64,000 nucleotides of DNA from Cavia porcellus. Taxonomy: Eukaryota; Chordata; Mammalia; Rodentia; Caviidae. Shown in pieces: positions 46,601 to 57,599 of this stretch. A program made the position numbers and the translations under genes. Position 1 is the stretch's first letter, and each line of letters begins with the position of its first letter. The notes under the pieces are model-generated. The model searched no databases, was not told the DNA's origin, and saw nothing but the letters and a program-made list of their open reading frames with translations. The stretch lies in contig NW_026947485.1 in NCBI RefSeq assembly GCF_034190915.1, positions 131,518,337 through 131,582,336 of the forward strand, given 5' to 3'.

Positions 46601-46849
46601 TATTTGAAGTAAAGCTGTCTTCAGTGATTATATGAGTATGCAAAAATATTGTACCCGGTAGCTCTTGGGGTGACCTGACAGAGATTATTATGATTGAATC
46701 CCCACAATCGCCACTTCTGGTCATCAAAGGCCTCCATTTTCTGTGACTGTGTCAGACAATATCATTTTGTGGTATGGGAAATACAGGGAGGTCCTATTAT
46801 GCGGTTAAACCTAGCTAATGATCAAAAGTCACATTATCTGACTTGGCCA

Positions 46850-47250
46850 CTATTCCTGATGCTTGCTATGGATTAGATCTAAAGTGTGCCCCCAAAGTCT
46901 CATGTGTTGGGAGGTGGGGCTGTTGGAAGGTGATTGGATCGCAGGGCATTTACACTTCTCAGTACATTAATCCACTGGTTTGTTCATGGCTGCATGTTAT
47001 TACAAGGTGGGGCCTGGTTAACGCGGGTGGGTCACTGGGTACATGAGCAGGGAGGGTGTGTTCTTATCTCTGGCTCCTCCCTTCTCTCTGCATTTCCTGA
47101 ATGCCAGCAAGTGAGCAGATTTCTCCTGCCATTCCCTTCCACCATGCCATTGAAGTCAGCCAACCATGAACTGAATCCACTAAATAAACCACTTTCCTAA
47201 CTTGCAGGTGTTGGGTACTTTATCCTACCTACAGAAAAGTGAACAATACC
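46850..47250 (+). mobile_element. MaLR-type solo LTR
   Basis: 'ctatggattagatctaaagt' plus 'gtgcccccaaagtctcatgt', then 'aggtgattggatcgcagggc', 'gccaaccatgaactga' and 'ggtgttgggtactttatcct'. A complete LTR layout with no internal sequence. Confidence 0.8.
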
Positions 47251-47259
47251 GAACTAACC

Positions 47260-47980
47260 TCCCAGAAAACTTCCCTACCTTGAGAAGTGAAATGTCTGCA
47301 TACTCTGAAGGTAATTCTAAAACGAGTTCCAAAGCATTTTAAACACCAGTGATATCTCCAGGATCAAAATAGCAAGTCATGCGGAGGCAACCTGCACCTA
47401 TATTGCATACTATAATTTTTATAACACTATGAAGTAGTGTGTCTGTTAAACGAAAAGTATCATGACTTTCTCCAGGTCGACTTCATCTCTTCCCTGGAAT
47501 AATCCTCCTTCTGCTCTTTATTTCGATTCTTTCTTATTTTGGATATGTTGGTGGACAAGTTCTCTTCTTCTTAGATGGCCTCTCTTTTTTCTGACAAGCC
47601 CCATTTGGTGCTCAGAAAGTTATTGGTTGATTCATGGGCTCTGTAGACATGTTGATAAAAGAAAATAAATTTAAGCTAGTTCATGAATATTTTTTAGGGG
47701 GAAAAGCTAATTTAAAAGATTTCTCTCCATGGAACAATTATTTAATGTGAGTTAGATCATTTATTTAGAAAGATTTCAATACTTTTGAATAAAACAGCCA
47801 TATTTTAATATAAGCCAATCATTTAAGACATTAACTTTCTAAATTATTTCATGTGTACCACTGACTTTAGATTATTAGATATTATGAATTTCATTTAAAT
47901 CTTTTGTATATCCTTACTGGAATGTGTCGCTTTCCAGAAGTAACTACCAACTTAAATTTGTGTCCACTTTTTACATGCCT
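47260..47980. other. Unassigned AT-rich DNA
   Basis: No feature recognised; simple TA-rich sequence begins near 48000. Confidence 0.5.
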
Positions 47981-47984
47981 GTTT

Positions 47985-48480
47985 TAGTTTTTTAGTTTAT
48001 GTATGTGTATATATGTATATTATATATATTATTTATAGATAATGTGTGTATACATACATTTTTTACTTAAATAACAGAAACCTTTCTTCTAGTTCTGGAA
48101 GCTGAGAGGTCTAAGATCAGGGTGCCTTGGGCCAGGTACATAGCTCAGTGGTATAACCACCTGCGTGGCAAGCACAAGGTCCTGAGTTCAATTCCTGATA
48201 CCAAAAACACAAAAAATATCAGGGTGCAGCAAAGTGGCTTCCAGTGGGGGCCTCTTCCTAATCTGCAGATGGCTGTCTTCTCAGATGCCCTCTCATGGTG
48301 GGCATAGGAGATGGAATGAGCTGCTCTCCTAAGGCACTGATAACCCCACGCACTCTACCTCCATGCCCTCATCACCCACCTCCAAAGGCCCTACTGTAAA
48401 ACACTATCACTTTAGGTATTGTGCTTTCAACATACCCACCAGGGCGGGGACAGAAAATTCAGCCCATAGTACATGTGATC
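47985..48480 (-). mobile_element. Old MaLR/MLT1-type LTR
   Basis: Antisense relative of 5240-5595. 'aataacagaaacctttcttc' plus 'tagttctggaagctgagagg' lie at the left and 'ctttcaacatacccaccagg' to 'cagcccatagtac' at the right. It is interrupted by a tRNA-SINE (48126-48217). Confidence 0.65.
48126..48217 (+). mobile_element. tRNA-derived SINE
   Basis: A-box-like 'tagctcagtggtataacc' and B-box-like 'gagttcaattcctgatac', then an A-rich tail. Exact 10-bp flanking repeat atcagggtgc (48116-48125 and 48218-48227). It is a variant of the family at 2963 and 23495. Confidence 0.88.
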
Positions 48481-48484
48481 AGTA

Positions 48485-48960
48485 ATCTTTTAGGACTAGT
48501 CCTCTTTTACTCAGTGTAATTTTCCAGAGGTTTGCCCCCTTGTGTACAGTGACAGGTGTAGATTTAATTGCTGAGTAGATTTCCACGTATATATACACCA
48601 CATTTCATTTTTATAGGAAAGTAACACACAAATGGATTACTTTCCTGAGGGATGGGAGTATTAAATTTTGTACTTTATAGTTTATTTAAGTAGCATCATA
48701 TTTTTCATATATTTTGACTATTGCTTTCTCCTCTTTGGCTTTATGGTATGCTTTTAAACTACATGTGATGCATAGTTCGATCCAATCATTTTTAACTGCT
48801 ATATAATATTCAATACAAGAAAATACACTTGTCCATTCCATATGTTTCTAATTTTTTGCTTTTATAAAAACTTCAATAAATTTTTATAGGTACACCTTTG
48901 AGCATTTGTGCATTTCCAAGACACAGGCATAGAAGTTGAATTGTTAGCTTTACAAGGCAT
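48485..48960 (-). mobile_element. Old L1 3'UTR fragment, antisense
   Basis: 'tttaattgctgagtagattt' and 'taactgctatataatattca', then 'tttataaaaacttcaataaa', follow the antisense L1 3'-end pattern. Very diverged. Confidence 0.5.
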
Positions 48961-48998
48961 GCACAGTCAAGGAGATCAGGTCAAATTGTCCTCTTACT

Positions 48999-49149
48999 GA
49001 ACACAGTGGCTCATGCCTGTAATCCCAGCTCTCAGGAGGCCGAGGCAGGAGGATCATTGTGAGTTCGAGACCAGCCTGGGCTACAAAGTGAGCTCAAGGC
49101 CAACCTGAACTGCATAGCGAGACCCTGTCTCAAAGAGACAAAAAAAATG
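48999..49149 (+). mobile_element. B1-type (7SL-derived) SINE
   Basis: 'cagtggctcatgcctgtaat' plus 'cccagctctcaggaggccga', 'gttcgagaccagcctgggct' and 'gcgagaccctgtctcaaaga', then A8. A monomer, as in rodents, not an Alu-like dimer. Confidence 0.9.
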
Positions 49150-49239
49150 TCTTTTTGTGCTGGGCTTACTTCCAGCTGCCACCAACAGCCAAGGGGTCCC
49201 CTACTCCTTACTTGCCTGCTTATGCTGGTGGTTGTGAAA

Positions 49240-49842
49240 TACTAGTACTTTACTTTTAAAATTATATTTCATAGTTAAGTGCTGAGACTGAGTATTTTTC
49301 ATGCCTATTAGTTACTGATATTTCTGTTTTCATTTTTAGTTTTTTGAGACAGGGTCTTGCCATGTAGTTCAGACTTTCTTCAACTCACTGTATAGCTCTG
49401 ACTAACCTAGGTCTCATGAGGACTGGGATCACAGGCATGTGGCCACATACCCAGCTTGGTATCCCTGCTTTTATGAGGAGACTGTCCATGTCTTTTCTCC
49501 ATTTTCCATTGAATTATCCATCTTTTTTCTATCTGCCTTTTAGACAGATTACCTATCTTTTCTTTGTTTACTAGACCATTTTACATACTGGGGCAAACAT
49601 CCTTTGTCAATTAACCATCCGAATATCTTCCCTTAGTCTGATCTCCTTTTTCCCTTCCTTATGGCATCTTTTCATTATAAATGTTCTGTATTTTAATCAA
49701 ACCAAATGTATCAAAATCTCTTACTTTTTTGGCTTACTGGATTTTGTTTACTGTGTTCTTACACTGATATCATAAAGAAATTCTGTATTTTCTGTGAAAT
49801 TATCTTAATTTGACTTTATATCTTTACACCTTTAATCAACTT
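49240..49842 (-). mobile_element. Old L1 fragment (host site of L1-B)
   Basis: Antisense L1-like text ('atcttcccttagtctgatct', 'attataaatgttctgtattt') in which L1-B landed; it seems to continue after 56538. A B1 remnant interrupts it at 49335-49457. Assignment is tentative. Confidence 0.45.
49335..49457 (-). mobile_element. Old B1-type SINE
   Basis: 'ttttttgagacagggtcttg' plus 'ccatgtagttcagac' and 'gactgggatcacaggcatgt': antisense B1, more diverged than the copy at 40872. Confidence 0.75.
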
Positions 49843-49857
49843 GAAAATAACTTATCT
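49843..49857 (+). repeat. Target-site duplication of L1-B (left)
   Basis: gaaaataacttatct, repeated exactly at 56523-56537. Confidence 0.93.
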
Positions 49858-50540
49858 GGGAGCTGGGCAGATCTGGAGTGCCGGCAGAAGCCCCTTCCTT
49901 TGTCTGGAGGACTGAATATCTCTGCAAGCAGGGAGGGATCGCAGGTTCCTGAGGCACCTCGGCCTGTGGTAAGTGCCCAGCACACTCTGCCCAAATCTAA
50001 GACTGTTCCGGACCCCCCAGGCTTCCGGGTGCAGTGAAGTGGAGCAGCGGGTTAGAGACCACTACATCAGCCTCCCCATCCCGGCTACATTGGAGGTCTG
50101 CTGAGCTCCCGACAGGTGGGCGGGCCTACACTATCCCCCGAGACCAGCCGCGCCTAGCCATCGGTGTGCAGAGGAGGAGCTGGGCGGATCTGGAGTGCCG
50201 GCAGAAGCCCCTTCCTTTGTCTGGAGGACTGTGGATATCTCTGCAAGCAGGGAGGGATCACAGGCTCCTGAGGCACTGCGGCCTGTGGTGAGTACCCTAA
50301 CCCGGCTGCGATTGAAGAGCTGTGGAGCTTCCAAGGGGCAGGTGGGCGCACAGTGTCCCTGAGGCCCAGCTTGTCTGGAACTGCGGAGTTCTGAACAAGC
50401 AGAGGAGGGCCATTGGTTCTGCAGGCCCAATGGCTTGGGGTAGCGTGGTGCCAGAGTCTCAGTAGCTGCAAACATAGAAGGGGATTTTCAACAGATCCTG
50501 AGGAAGCTTTCAAATAACACTTGAAACACAGAAATATAGG
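49858..50540 (+). promoter_or_regulatory. L1-B 5'UTR with two 317-bp-spaced monomers
   Basis: Unit 1 starts at 49859 and unit 2 at 50176. The first about 120 bp ('ggagctgggc', 'gatctggagtgccggcagaa', 'ccccttcctttgtctggagg') are almost identical. Unit 2 then lacks about 110 bp before the two become similar again ('cccggct', 'ggtgggcg', 'gagaccagc' versus 'gaggcccagc'). GC- and CpG-richer than its surroundings. It shows no likeness to the 172-bp monomers of L1-A apart from 'ggagctg'. Confidence 0.85.
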
Positions 50541-50543
50541 AAA

Positions 50544-51596
50544 ATGACAAAACGAAAGACCAAATTACAACTTCAAACCTCCAGCCCATCTCAGGAAACC
50601 CTAGGAGGAATGTATTTAGAAGAAAATATATCCCATCCACCTCATATATCAGACACAATAGCTACTGAAGTTGACAAGCAACTCCAGGAAGCTTTAAAGA
50701 AATTCAAACTCCAAATAATTTCCCAGATAAAAGAAGAAATGATAAAAGAAATGAAAGAGATTCTAAATATATCTAAAGAAAACACAGATAAAAAATTGGA
50801 GGAGCTAAACAAAAAGATAGAATCCCTAGACGAGCAATATAAGAAACAAAGAGAATACATAATGCAGATGCACAGAGATATACAGGAAATAAAAAACTCC
50901 ACTGAAAGTTGTAAAAACCGCCTTAATGAAAGTGAAGATAGAATTTCAGACCTTGAAGACAGGATTGCAGCTAGTGAACAGGAAAGGAAAGATCTTTTAA
51001 AAATAACAAGGAATCAGGAAACAACAATTCAACAACTGCAAGACGATGCAAAGAAGAATAACATAAGAATGATAGGGATTAATGAAAAAGAAGGAGACAA
51101 CATAAAGGATATTAAGAGGATATTTAGAGAAGTAATAGCTGAAAATTTGCCAAGCATGAGATCAGAAACTGACATCAGGATCAGTGAAGCATATAGAACT
51201 ACAAATAGTCATAACCAAAATAAAACTACACCCAGGCATATAATAATCACCATCCCAGAAATCCAACACAAGAATAGATTATTAAAAGCTGTCAGAGAGA
51301 AAAGACAGATCACTTATAAAGGAAAACCTATCAGAATCACAGCAGACTTCTCATCACAAACAATAAAGTCAAGAAGAGCATGGAGTGAAGTATTCCAGAT
51401 CCTAAAGCAAAATGATTTCCAACCTAGACTGATATATCCTGCAAAACTAACATTCAAAATAGATGGTGAAATATGATACTTCCATGACAAAGAACAGCTG
51501 AATAACTTCATGAACACCAAACCAACCCTGCAAAAAATATTGAAAGTCAGTTTAGATACACAAAGGAAAAAACCACTAAGCAAAGCAAATAATTAA
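50544..51596 (+). pseudogene. L1-B ORF1, one premature stop
   Basis: RNA-binding, trimerising L1 protein. ATG 50544 (same context as L1-A ORF1) opens 310 codons to TGA 51474-51476. The same frame continues 40 codons to TAA 51594-51596, near where L1-A ORF1 ends. A long, Lys/Glu-rich coiled coil (residues about 45-150, for example 'NESEDRISDLEDRIAASEQE') is followed by an RRM-type and C-terminal domain ('IRISEAYRTTNSHNQNKTTP', 'ITADFSSQTIKSRRAW'). The stop removes only the very C-terminus. It could in principle still make a nearly full-length protein; whether it is expressed is unknown. Confidence 0.93.
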
Positions 51597-51615
51597 ACAG
51601 AACAGAAAGATAAAG

Positions 51616-54600
51616 ATGCAACAGCAGAGAGGTAAGCTTCCTACAATTAACCAGCATTTAACAGTAATAACCATTAATGTAAATGGTCTCAACGCACCAA
51701 TCAAAAGAAACAGACTAGCAGAATGGATCAAGAAACAAAATCCAACCATATGCTGTTTACAGGAAACCCATCTAACCCAGAAGGATACTCACAGACTGAA
51801 AGTCAAAGGATGGAAAACAATTCTTCATGCAGCAGGAATCCAAAAAAAGGCAGGAGTAGCCATTCTGTTTTCAGACAACGTGAACTTTAAACCAACAATG
51901 ACCATAAAGGATAAAGAAGGTCACTACATACTCGTAAGGGGAAAACTTCAAGAGGAAGAGATAACTATCTTAAATATATACGCACCAAACTCCAGAGCAC
52001 CCAGTTATATAAAACAATTATTAACAGAAATGAAAACTCAAATTATCAGTAACACAATTGTAACAGGAGATCTTAATACGCCATTGACACCAGGGGACAG
52101 ATCAACCAGACAGAAAATGAGCAAAGAAATAACAGAACTGAATCATACCTGTGAACAAATGGGTTTGATAGACATATACAGAATGTTCCACCCAACAACA
52201 TCAGAATACACATTCTTCTCAGCAGTACATGGATCATTTTCTAAAATAGACCATATATTAGCTCACAGAACATATTTAAGCAAATGCAAAAGAGTTGAAA
52301 TCATCCCTTGCATGTTATCGGATCATAGCGCTCTGAAATTAGAAATTAATGATAAAAGATACTGCAAAAATCCCACAAACACATGGAAACTGAATAACAC
52401 ACTCTTGAGTAATCAGTGGGTCACAGAAGAAATTAAAGAAGAAATTAAACAATACCTAAAAGAAAATGAAAATACAGATACAACTTACCGGAATCTGTGG
52501 GATGCAATGAAAGCCGTCCTGAGAGGAAAATTTATTGCACTGAGTTCCCACATCAGGAAAACAGAACGAATACAAAGAAATAACTTGATGCTACACCTCA
52601 AACAGCTATAAAAAGAAGAGCAAGTCAAGCCCAAAGCCAAAAGAAGAGAGGAAATTATAAAAATCAGAGCAGAAATTAATGCAATAGAGACTAAGAAAAC
52701 AATCCAAAGAATCAACGAATCAAAGAGTTGATTCTTTGAGAGAATAAATAAAATAGATAAGCCCCTAGCCAACCTTATTTTAAAAAGGGAAGAAAAAGCT
52801 CAAATTCATGCAATAAGAAATGAAAAAGGAGAAATCACTACAGACCCAATAGAAATACAGAAGATCATCAACACCTATTTCGAAAACCTCTACTCTCAAA
52901 AGTTTGATAACACAGAAGAAATAGACAGATTCTTAGAAGCATATGAAGTGCCAAAGCTAGATCAAGAGGATGTAAAACTGTTGAATAACCCAATCTCTGT
53001 TACTGAAATTGAAAATGTAATTAAGTCCTTACCCACCAAGAAGAGCCCAGGCCCAGATGGATTCACTGCAGAATTCTACAAGAAATACAAAGAAGACCTA
53101 ATGTTGACACTCCTCAAACTATTCAATGAAATTGAAAGGGAAGCAATCCTTCCTAAGTCATTCCTGGAAGCAAAAATTACTCTAGTACCAAAAAATGAGA
53201 AAGACCCAACTAAAAAAGATAACTACAGACTGATCTCCCTAATGAACACAGATGCAAAAATCCTCAATAAAATATTGGCAAATAGGATCCAGCAAATCAT
53301 CAAGAAGATTATACACCATGACCAAGTGGGATTCATCCCAGGAATGCAAGGATGGTTCAACATACGCAAATCAATAAATGTAATCCACCATATCAATAAA
53401 GCCAAAAATAAGAATCACATGATCATTTCTATAGATGCAGAAAAAGCCTTCGATAAGGTCCAACATTTATTCATGATAAAAACTTTACAGAAAATTGGAA
53501 TAGATGGTCTTTACCTCAATATAATAAAGGCCATTTATGACAAACCAACAGCCAGCATCATACTAAATGGCCAAAAATTGAAAGCCTTTACTTTAAAATC
53601 AGGCACAAGACAAGGATGTCCTCTATCACCACTCCTATTTAATATAGTACTGGAAGTACTAGCCAGAGCAATTAGGCAAGAAAGAGAAATAAAAGGGGTA
53701 AAGATAGGAAGAGAAGAAGTTAAGTTATCATTGTTTGCAGATGACATGATACTCTACATAGAAGACCTCCTAAACTCCATGGAAAGACTCTTAGATACTA
53801 TAAATAAATTCAGTAATGTGGCTGGATACAAAATCAATACTCAGAAATCAATAGCATTCCTATACACTAACAACAAAATCACAGAGAGGGAAATAAGAGA
53901 AACTGGACTATTCACATTAGCAAGCAAAAAAATGAAATATTTAGGAATTACTCTTACGAAAGAAGTGAAAGACTTATACAGTGAAAACTAAAATACACTG
54001 AAAAAGGAAATTGAAGATGATCTCAGAAAATGGAAATACATCCCTTGCTCATGGATAGGAAGAACAAACATTGTGAAGATGGCCATTTTCCCAAAACTGT
54101 TATACAGATTCAATGCAATCCCAATAGAAATACCATCAACATACCTTATAGATCTAGAAAAATCACTCCTAAATTTCATCTGGAACCAGAAGAGACCTAG
54201 AATCGCAAAGGCAATTCTAAGCAGCAAAGACAAAGCAGGAGGCATCACAATCCCTGACTTGAAATTATACTACAAAGCAACAGTAGTAAAATCAACATGG
54301 TATTGGAATCAAAACAGAGCTGAAGATCAATGGAATAGATTAAAAGATACAACCACAACTACAAACACACTCAACCACCTTATCTTTGATAAAGGAGCCA
54401 AGCAGGTTCACTGGAAGAACAACAGTCTCTTTAATAAATGGTGCTGGAAAAACTGGCTCTCCATTTGCCGAAAACTAAAGCTAGACCCATGTCTATCACC
54501 ATGTACTAAATTAAAATCTAAATGGGTCAAAGATCTGAATATTAAAACAGAAACACTAAATCTATTGGAAGACAAATTGGGTAGAAACCTTGGAGACATA

Positions 54601-55455
54601 GGAGTAGGTAGAGAATTCATGAACAGGACTCAAACCGCACGGGAAATACTTCCCAGAATCAATAACTGGGACCACTTCTTATTAAAAAGTTTCTGCATGT
54701 CAAAAGAAATCTCCAGCATAGTGAAAAGAAAACCCACAAACTGGGAAAAGATTTTAGTGAACTCTCTCTCAGACAAGGGACTCTTGTCTAAAACATATAA
54801 AGAATTAAAAAAACTCAGACCTCCAAAATTCAAAGATCCAATCCAAAAATGGGCATCTGAGATGAATACACAATTCTCAGATGAAGAAATGCAAATGGCA
54901 AATAAATACATGAAAAAATGCTCATTATCATTGGTCATTAGAGAAATACAAATTAAAACCACACTGAGATACCATCTCACTCCTGAAAGAATGGCCAGGA
55001 TCAAGAAAACCAACAACGACAAATGCTGGAGAGGCTGTGGGGAAAAAGGAACTCTCCTGCACTGTTGGTGGGAGTGTAGACTGGTACAGCCTTTGTGGAG
55101 GTCTCTCTGGAGATTTCTCAAAAAGTTGGGATTGGAAATCCCATTTATTCCAGCTATTCCACTTCTAGGCATATTCCCAGAAGAACTGAAAGCATCATAT
55201 CACAGTGATATATGTGCACCTATGTTTATAGCAGCACAATTTGTAATCGCCAGATCTTGGAAACAACCCAAGTGTCCATCAACTGAGGAATGGATAAAAA
55301 AGTTGTGGTATTTCTATACAATGGAGTATTATTCAGCTATAAAGAAGGATCACATTGAGATATTTATCAATAAATGGGCGCAGCTTGAGACCATACTCAT
55401 AAGTGAGATAAATCAATCTCGCATGTATGAATACCGAATAGTTTCCCTAATGTAA
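51616..55455 (+). pseudogene. L1-B ORF2, three premature stops
   Basis: L1 endonuclease and reverse transcriptase. The frame has 1280 codons with stops TAA 52609-52611, TGA 52729-52731 and TAA 53989-53991. The endonuclease part is complete: '[13 protein letters not shown]', '[12 protein letters not shown]', 'VTGDLNTPL', 'SKIDHILAH' and '[10 protein letters not shown]'. RT shows '[17 protein letters not shown]' (about 53038) and an intact FADD at 53734-53745. The C-terminal Cys/His motif 'CWRGCGEKGTLLHCWWEC' (C-X3-C-X7-H-X4-C) is intact near 55024-55077. The ATG at 51616 is 19 bp past the ORF1 end; an initiation nearer the '[10 protein letters not shown]' segment is possible. Only the endonuclease and cryptic region could be translated in one piece. 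Confidence 0.94.
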
Positions 55456-56522
55456 GTAATGATTCAAATATATAAAAATATGTGGTAATCATGATTCCCC
55501 ATTATTTGGCCTTGAAGCCTTATAAAATTTTCACTTATTAATTAGAAAGGCTTTATTCTGGGCTTCTTGATATGGAAATATTTGAAGCTATAGTATATGA
55601 AGTTTTACCCAAATATTTAAAGGAAAAAGACAGACACTATGGTAACTACTATTCTTTAAAAAAATTATTTAGTTATTTCTTATGTTTATTTTAATTAAGG
55701 GAAAAATTTAAAAAATTAGGATATATAATAGTAACTCTTTTTGATTTCTTATTAACTTGTTTTGAAGTCCTGTAATACTCCCAAGATCTTGTTTTGACTG
55801 ATTAGACTCTGTTCCATTCTGTGCGATAGTATCCAGTTTGAGGGTATAGGCAACTACTTTGAAGGCAATAAGATTCACTAAGATGCCCATTCTGGTTTGA
55901 CTATTGTCTCCTTTGGAAGTCCTGTAATGTTTACAATGCCTAAGTTTTATTGGTCTTGTTCTCTACTGTTTTGTCCAACTTTATAATATCTAATGAGATA
56001 GACAATTGTTTTTAAGGAAACAAGAAACAACGTTGATAACCATTGTTAATAACCTTGTACTCTGTTCTACATCATGTGCTATGTTTATCCTTGGTTTTGA
56101 CTGACAGCTTTGTTTTGCCATATTTGACTTTATTCTCTCCCCCCCCCCAAAAAGTAATAAGAACTAAGGAGTAATAAAATCCAAAATGTGTAAATTTTAT
56201 TGTAAAAAAGAGAGGGAGGGAAAAAAAGAGCTCTAACGGATATAACAGCAAGTGTGTTTAGGGGTGTTAAATAGCTGACTATATTAATGTTTTTGGATCA
56301 TTGAACACAGCTGTTTGCAGTCTCTCTGTTTGAATGTCTACTTTGTATTCTTTGATACTGTGATGTGAGCAACTATTTACAAGATGATAATATGTAATCT
56401 ATTAATAGGTGATTTCTTACTGTTACGTTTTTTTTGTAGTTCTGTATTATGTGTAACCTTACACCACTTTGTTTTGTTTTGTGTTTTTCTCTTTTTCCTC
56501 TTAAATAAAATTTAAAAAAAAA
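55456..56522 (+). other. L1-B 3'UTR with polypurine tract
   Basis: Contains a C-run on plus (56139-56149), a G/A-only tract 'aaaaaagagagggaggg' extending to about 56231 (the G-rich tract known from mammalian L1 3'UTRs), and a terminal 'taaataaaatttaaaaaaaa'. Confidence 0.9.
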
Positions 56523-56537
56523 GAAAATAACTTATCT
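56523..56537 (+). repeat. Target-site duplication of L1-B (right)
   Basis: Exact copy of 49843-49857. Confidence 0.93.
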
Positions 56538-57140
56538 TTGTGTATAATTAAACAGATCTGGTATATCTATAAGCATATGCATATATACACACATTCATAT
56601 ATATATATACATGTATTTTTTCACTGTAGATAAGCAATTATTCAATTATTATAGAACCTTTAAGCCCTTTACCTATGCATTTTGTATTGATGGGTGATGA
56701 CACCACAGTCGCACACCAAATCCCCAATCATATGGGAGCATCCTTCAGACGCTCTATTCTGTTGTACATGTCAGTTGTTCACCCCTGTCCCACGCCCTGT
56801 CCCTGGACTCCAACAGTTTTACAATGCAGCTTCCTGTCTGGCAGAGTGTTGCTTCCCTCCCCCATCTCATTCCTCTCTTTCAGAATTGTCTAAGCTGTTC
56901 TCAGCTCTTTTTTTCCATTCACATTTTAGAATCAGCTTGTCAAGTTCAACAAAGAGCTGAAGTTGTAGTTGTAATTTGAATTGCATTAGAAGAGATTAAT
57001 TTGAAGATGACAAGCAGCTTTTCAAAATCGAGTCTTCTGATCCCTGAGCACACTTTAATCTGTCTAGTATTTAGGGATTCTCAGATGTACTTCAATGAAA
57101 GTTCACACCGTTTTTCATAATTGAACATCCGTAAGTTAGA
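56538..57140. other. Old L1-like and unassigned DNA
   Basis: Probably the rest of the repeat that L1-B entered; includes a TA/TACA-rich stretch (56575-56625). No gene. Confidence 0.4.
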
Positions 57141-57149
57141 TGTAAGAAC

Positions 57150-57350
57150 CTTGTGTTTTTATCATTACTGTTCATGCTCATCTACAGTATCTATTCAAAT
57201 CCTCACAGCCTCGTGAGTTAAATATTTTCATGTCTGTTTATAATGAAAGAAACTAGGGTTCAGGAAGGTTAAGTAATTCACCTCCTGTCGTTAGTAGTTG
57301 GTGGGGGAATGGAATACAGAAAAAGTCATCTCCAACGCCAAGTAAGTGTT
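57150..57350 (-). repeat. MIR SINE fragment
   Basis: 'atcctcacagcctcgtgagt', 'gaaagaaactagggttcagg' and 'aaggttaagtaattcacctc' give the antisense MIR core. Confidence 0.75.
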
Positions 57351-57483
57351 CCCAGCCTCCAGTCCGCGCTCTGTGCTGTGCAGATTATCTTCAATAGCAC
57401 CAGTGCTTAGTGAAATAACTTGAAGTATGTTCAAAGGAACAAAACAATAGCAATGAGGCCTTCTTTCTGCAGAAACATCTAGA

Positions 57484-57595
57484 GCAGTACCTCTCAAACT
57501 GTACCGTCTATGAAAGAACCCAGGAATTCTGTTAAAATGACAATTCCACAGGTCAGGGTAGACCCTGAGAACATTTCAAATACATTTCAGTAAAG
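57484..57595. repeat. MER5-type (hAT) fragment
   Basis: 'gcagtacctctcaaactgta' followed by 'gaattctgttaaaatgacaa' resembles a MER5 end. Confidence 0.5.
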
Positions 57596-57599
57596 TTTT

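Larger units (their letters stand above)
49858..56522 (+). mobile_element. L1-B, full-length young L1
   Basis: A 6.67-kb LINE-1 with two 5'UTR monomers, ORF1 (50544-51596), ORF2 (51616-55455), a 3'UTR with polypurine tract and poly-A. It is bounded by an exact 15-bp duplication. Both ORFs keep their frame along the whole length. I count one premature stop in ORF1 and three in ORF2, with no frameshift seen, so it is recent but dead. It belongs to the same 3'UTR subfamily as the copies at 35406-36620 and 23000-23896. Confidence 0.96.
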
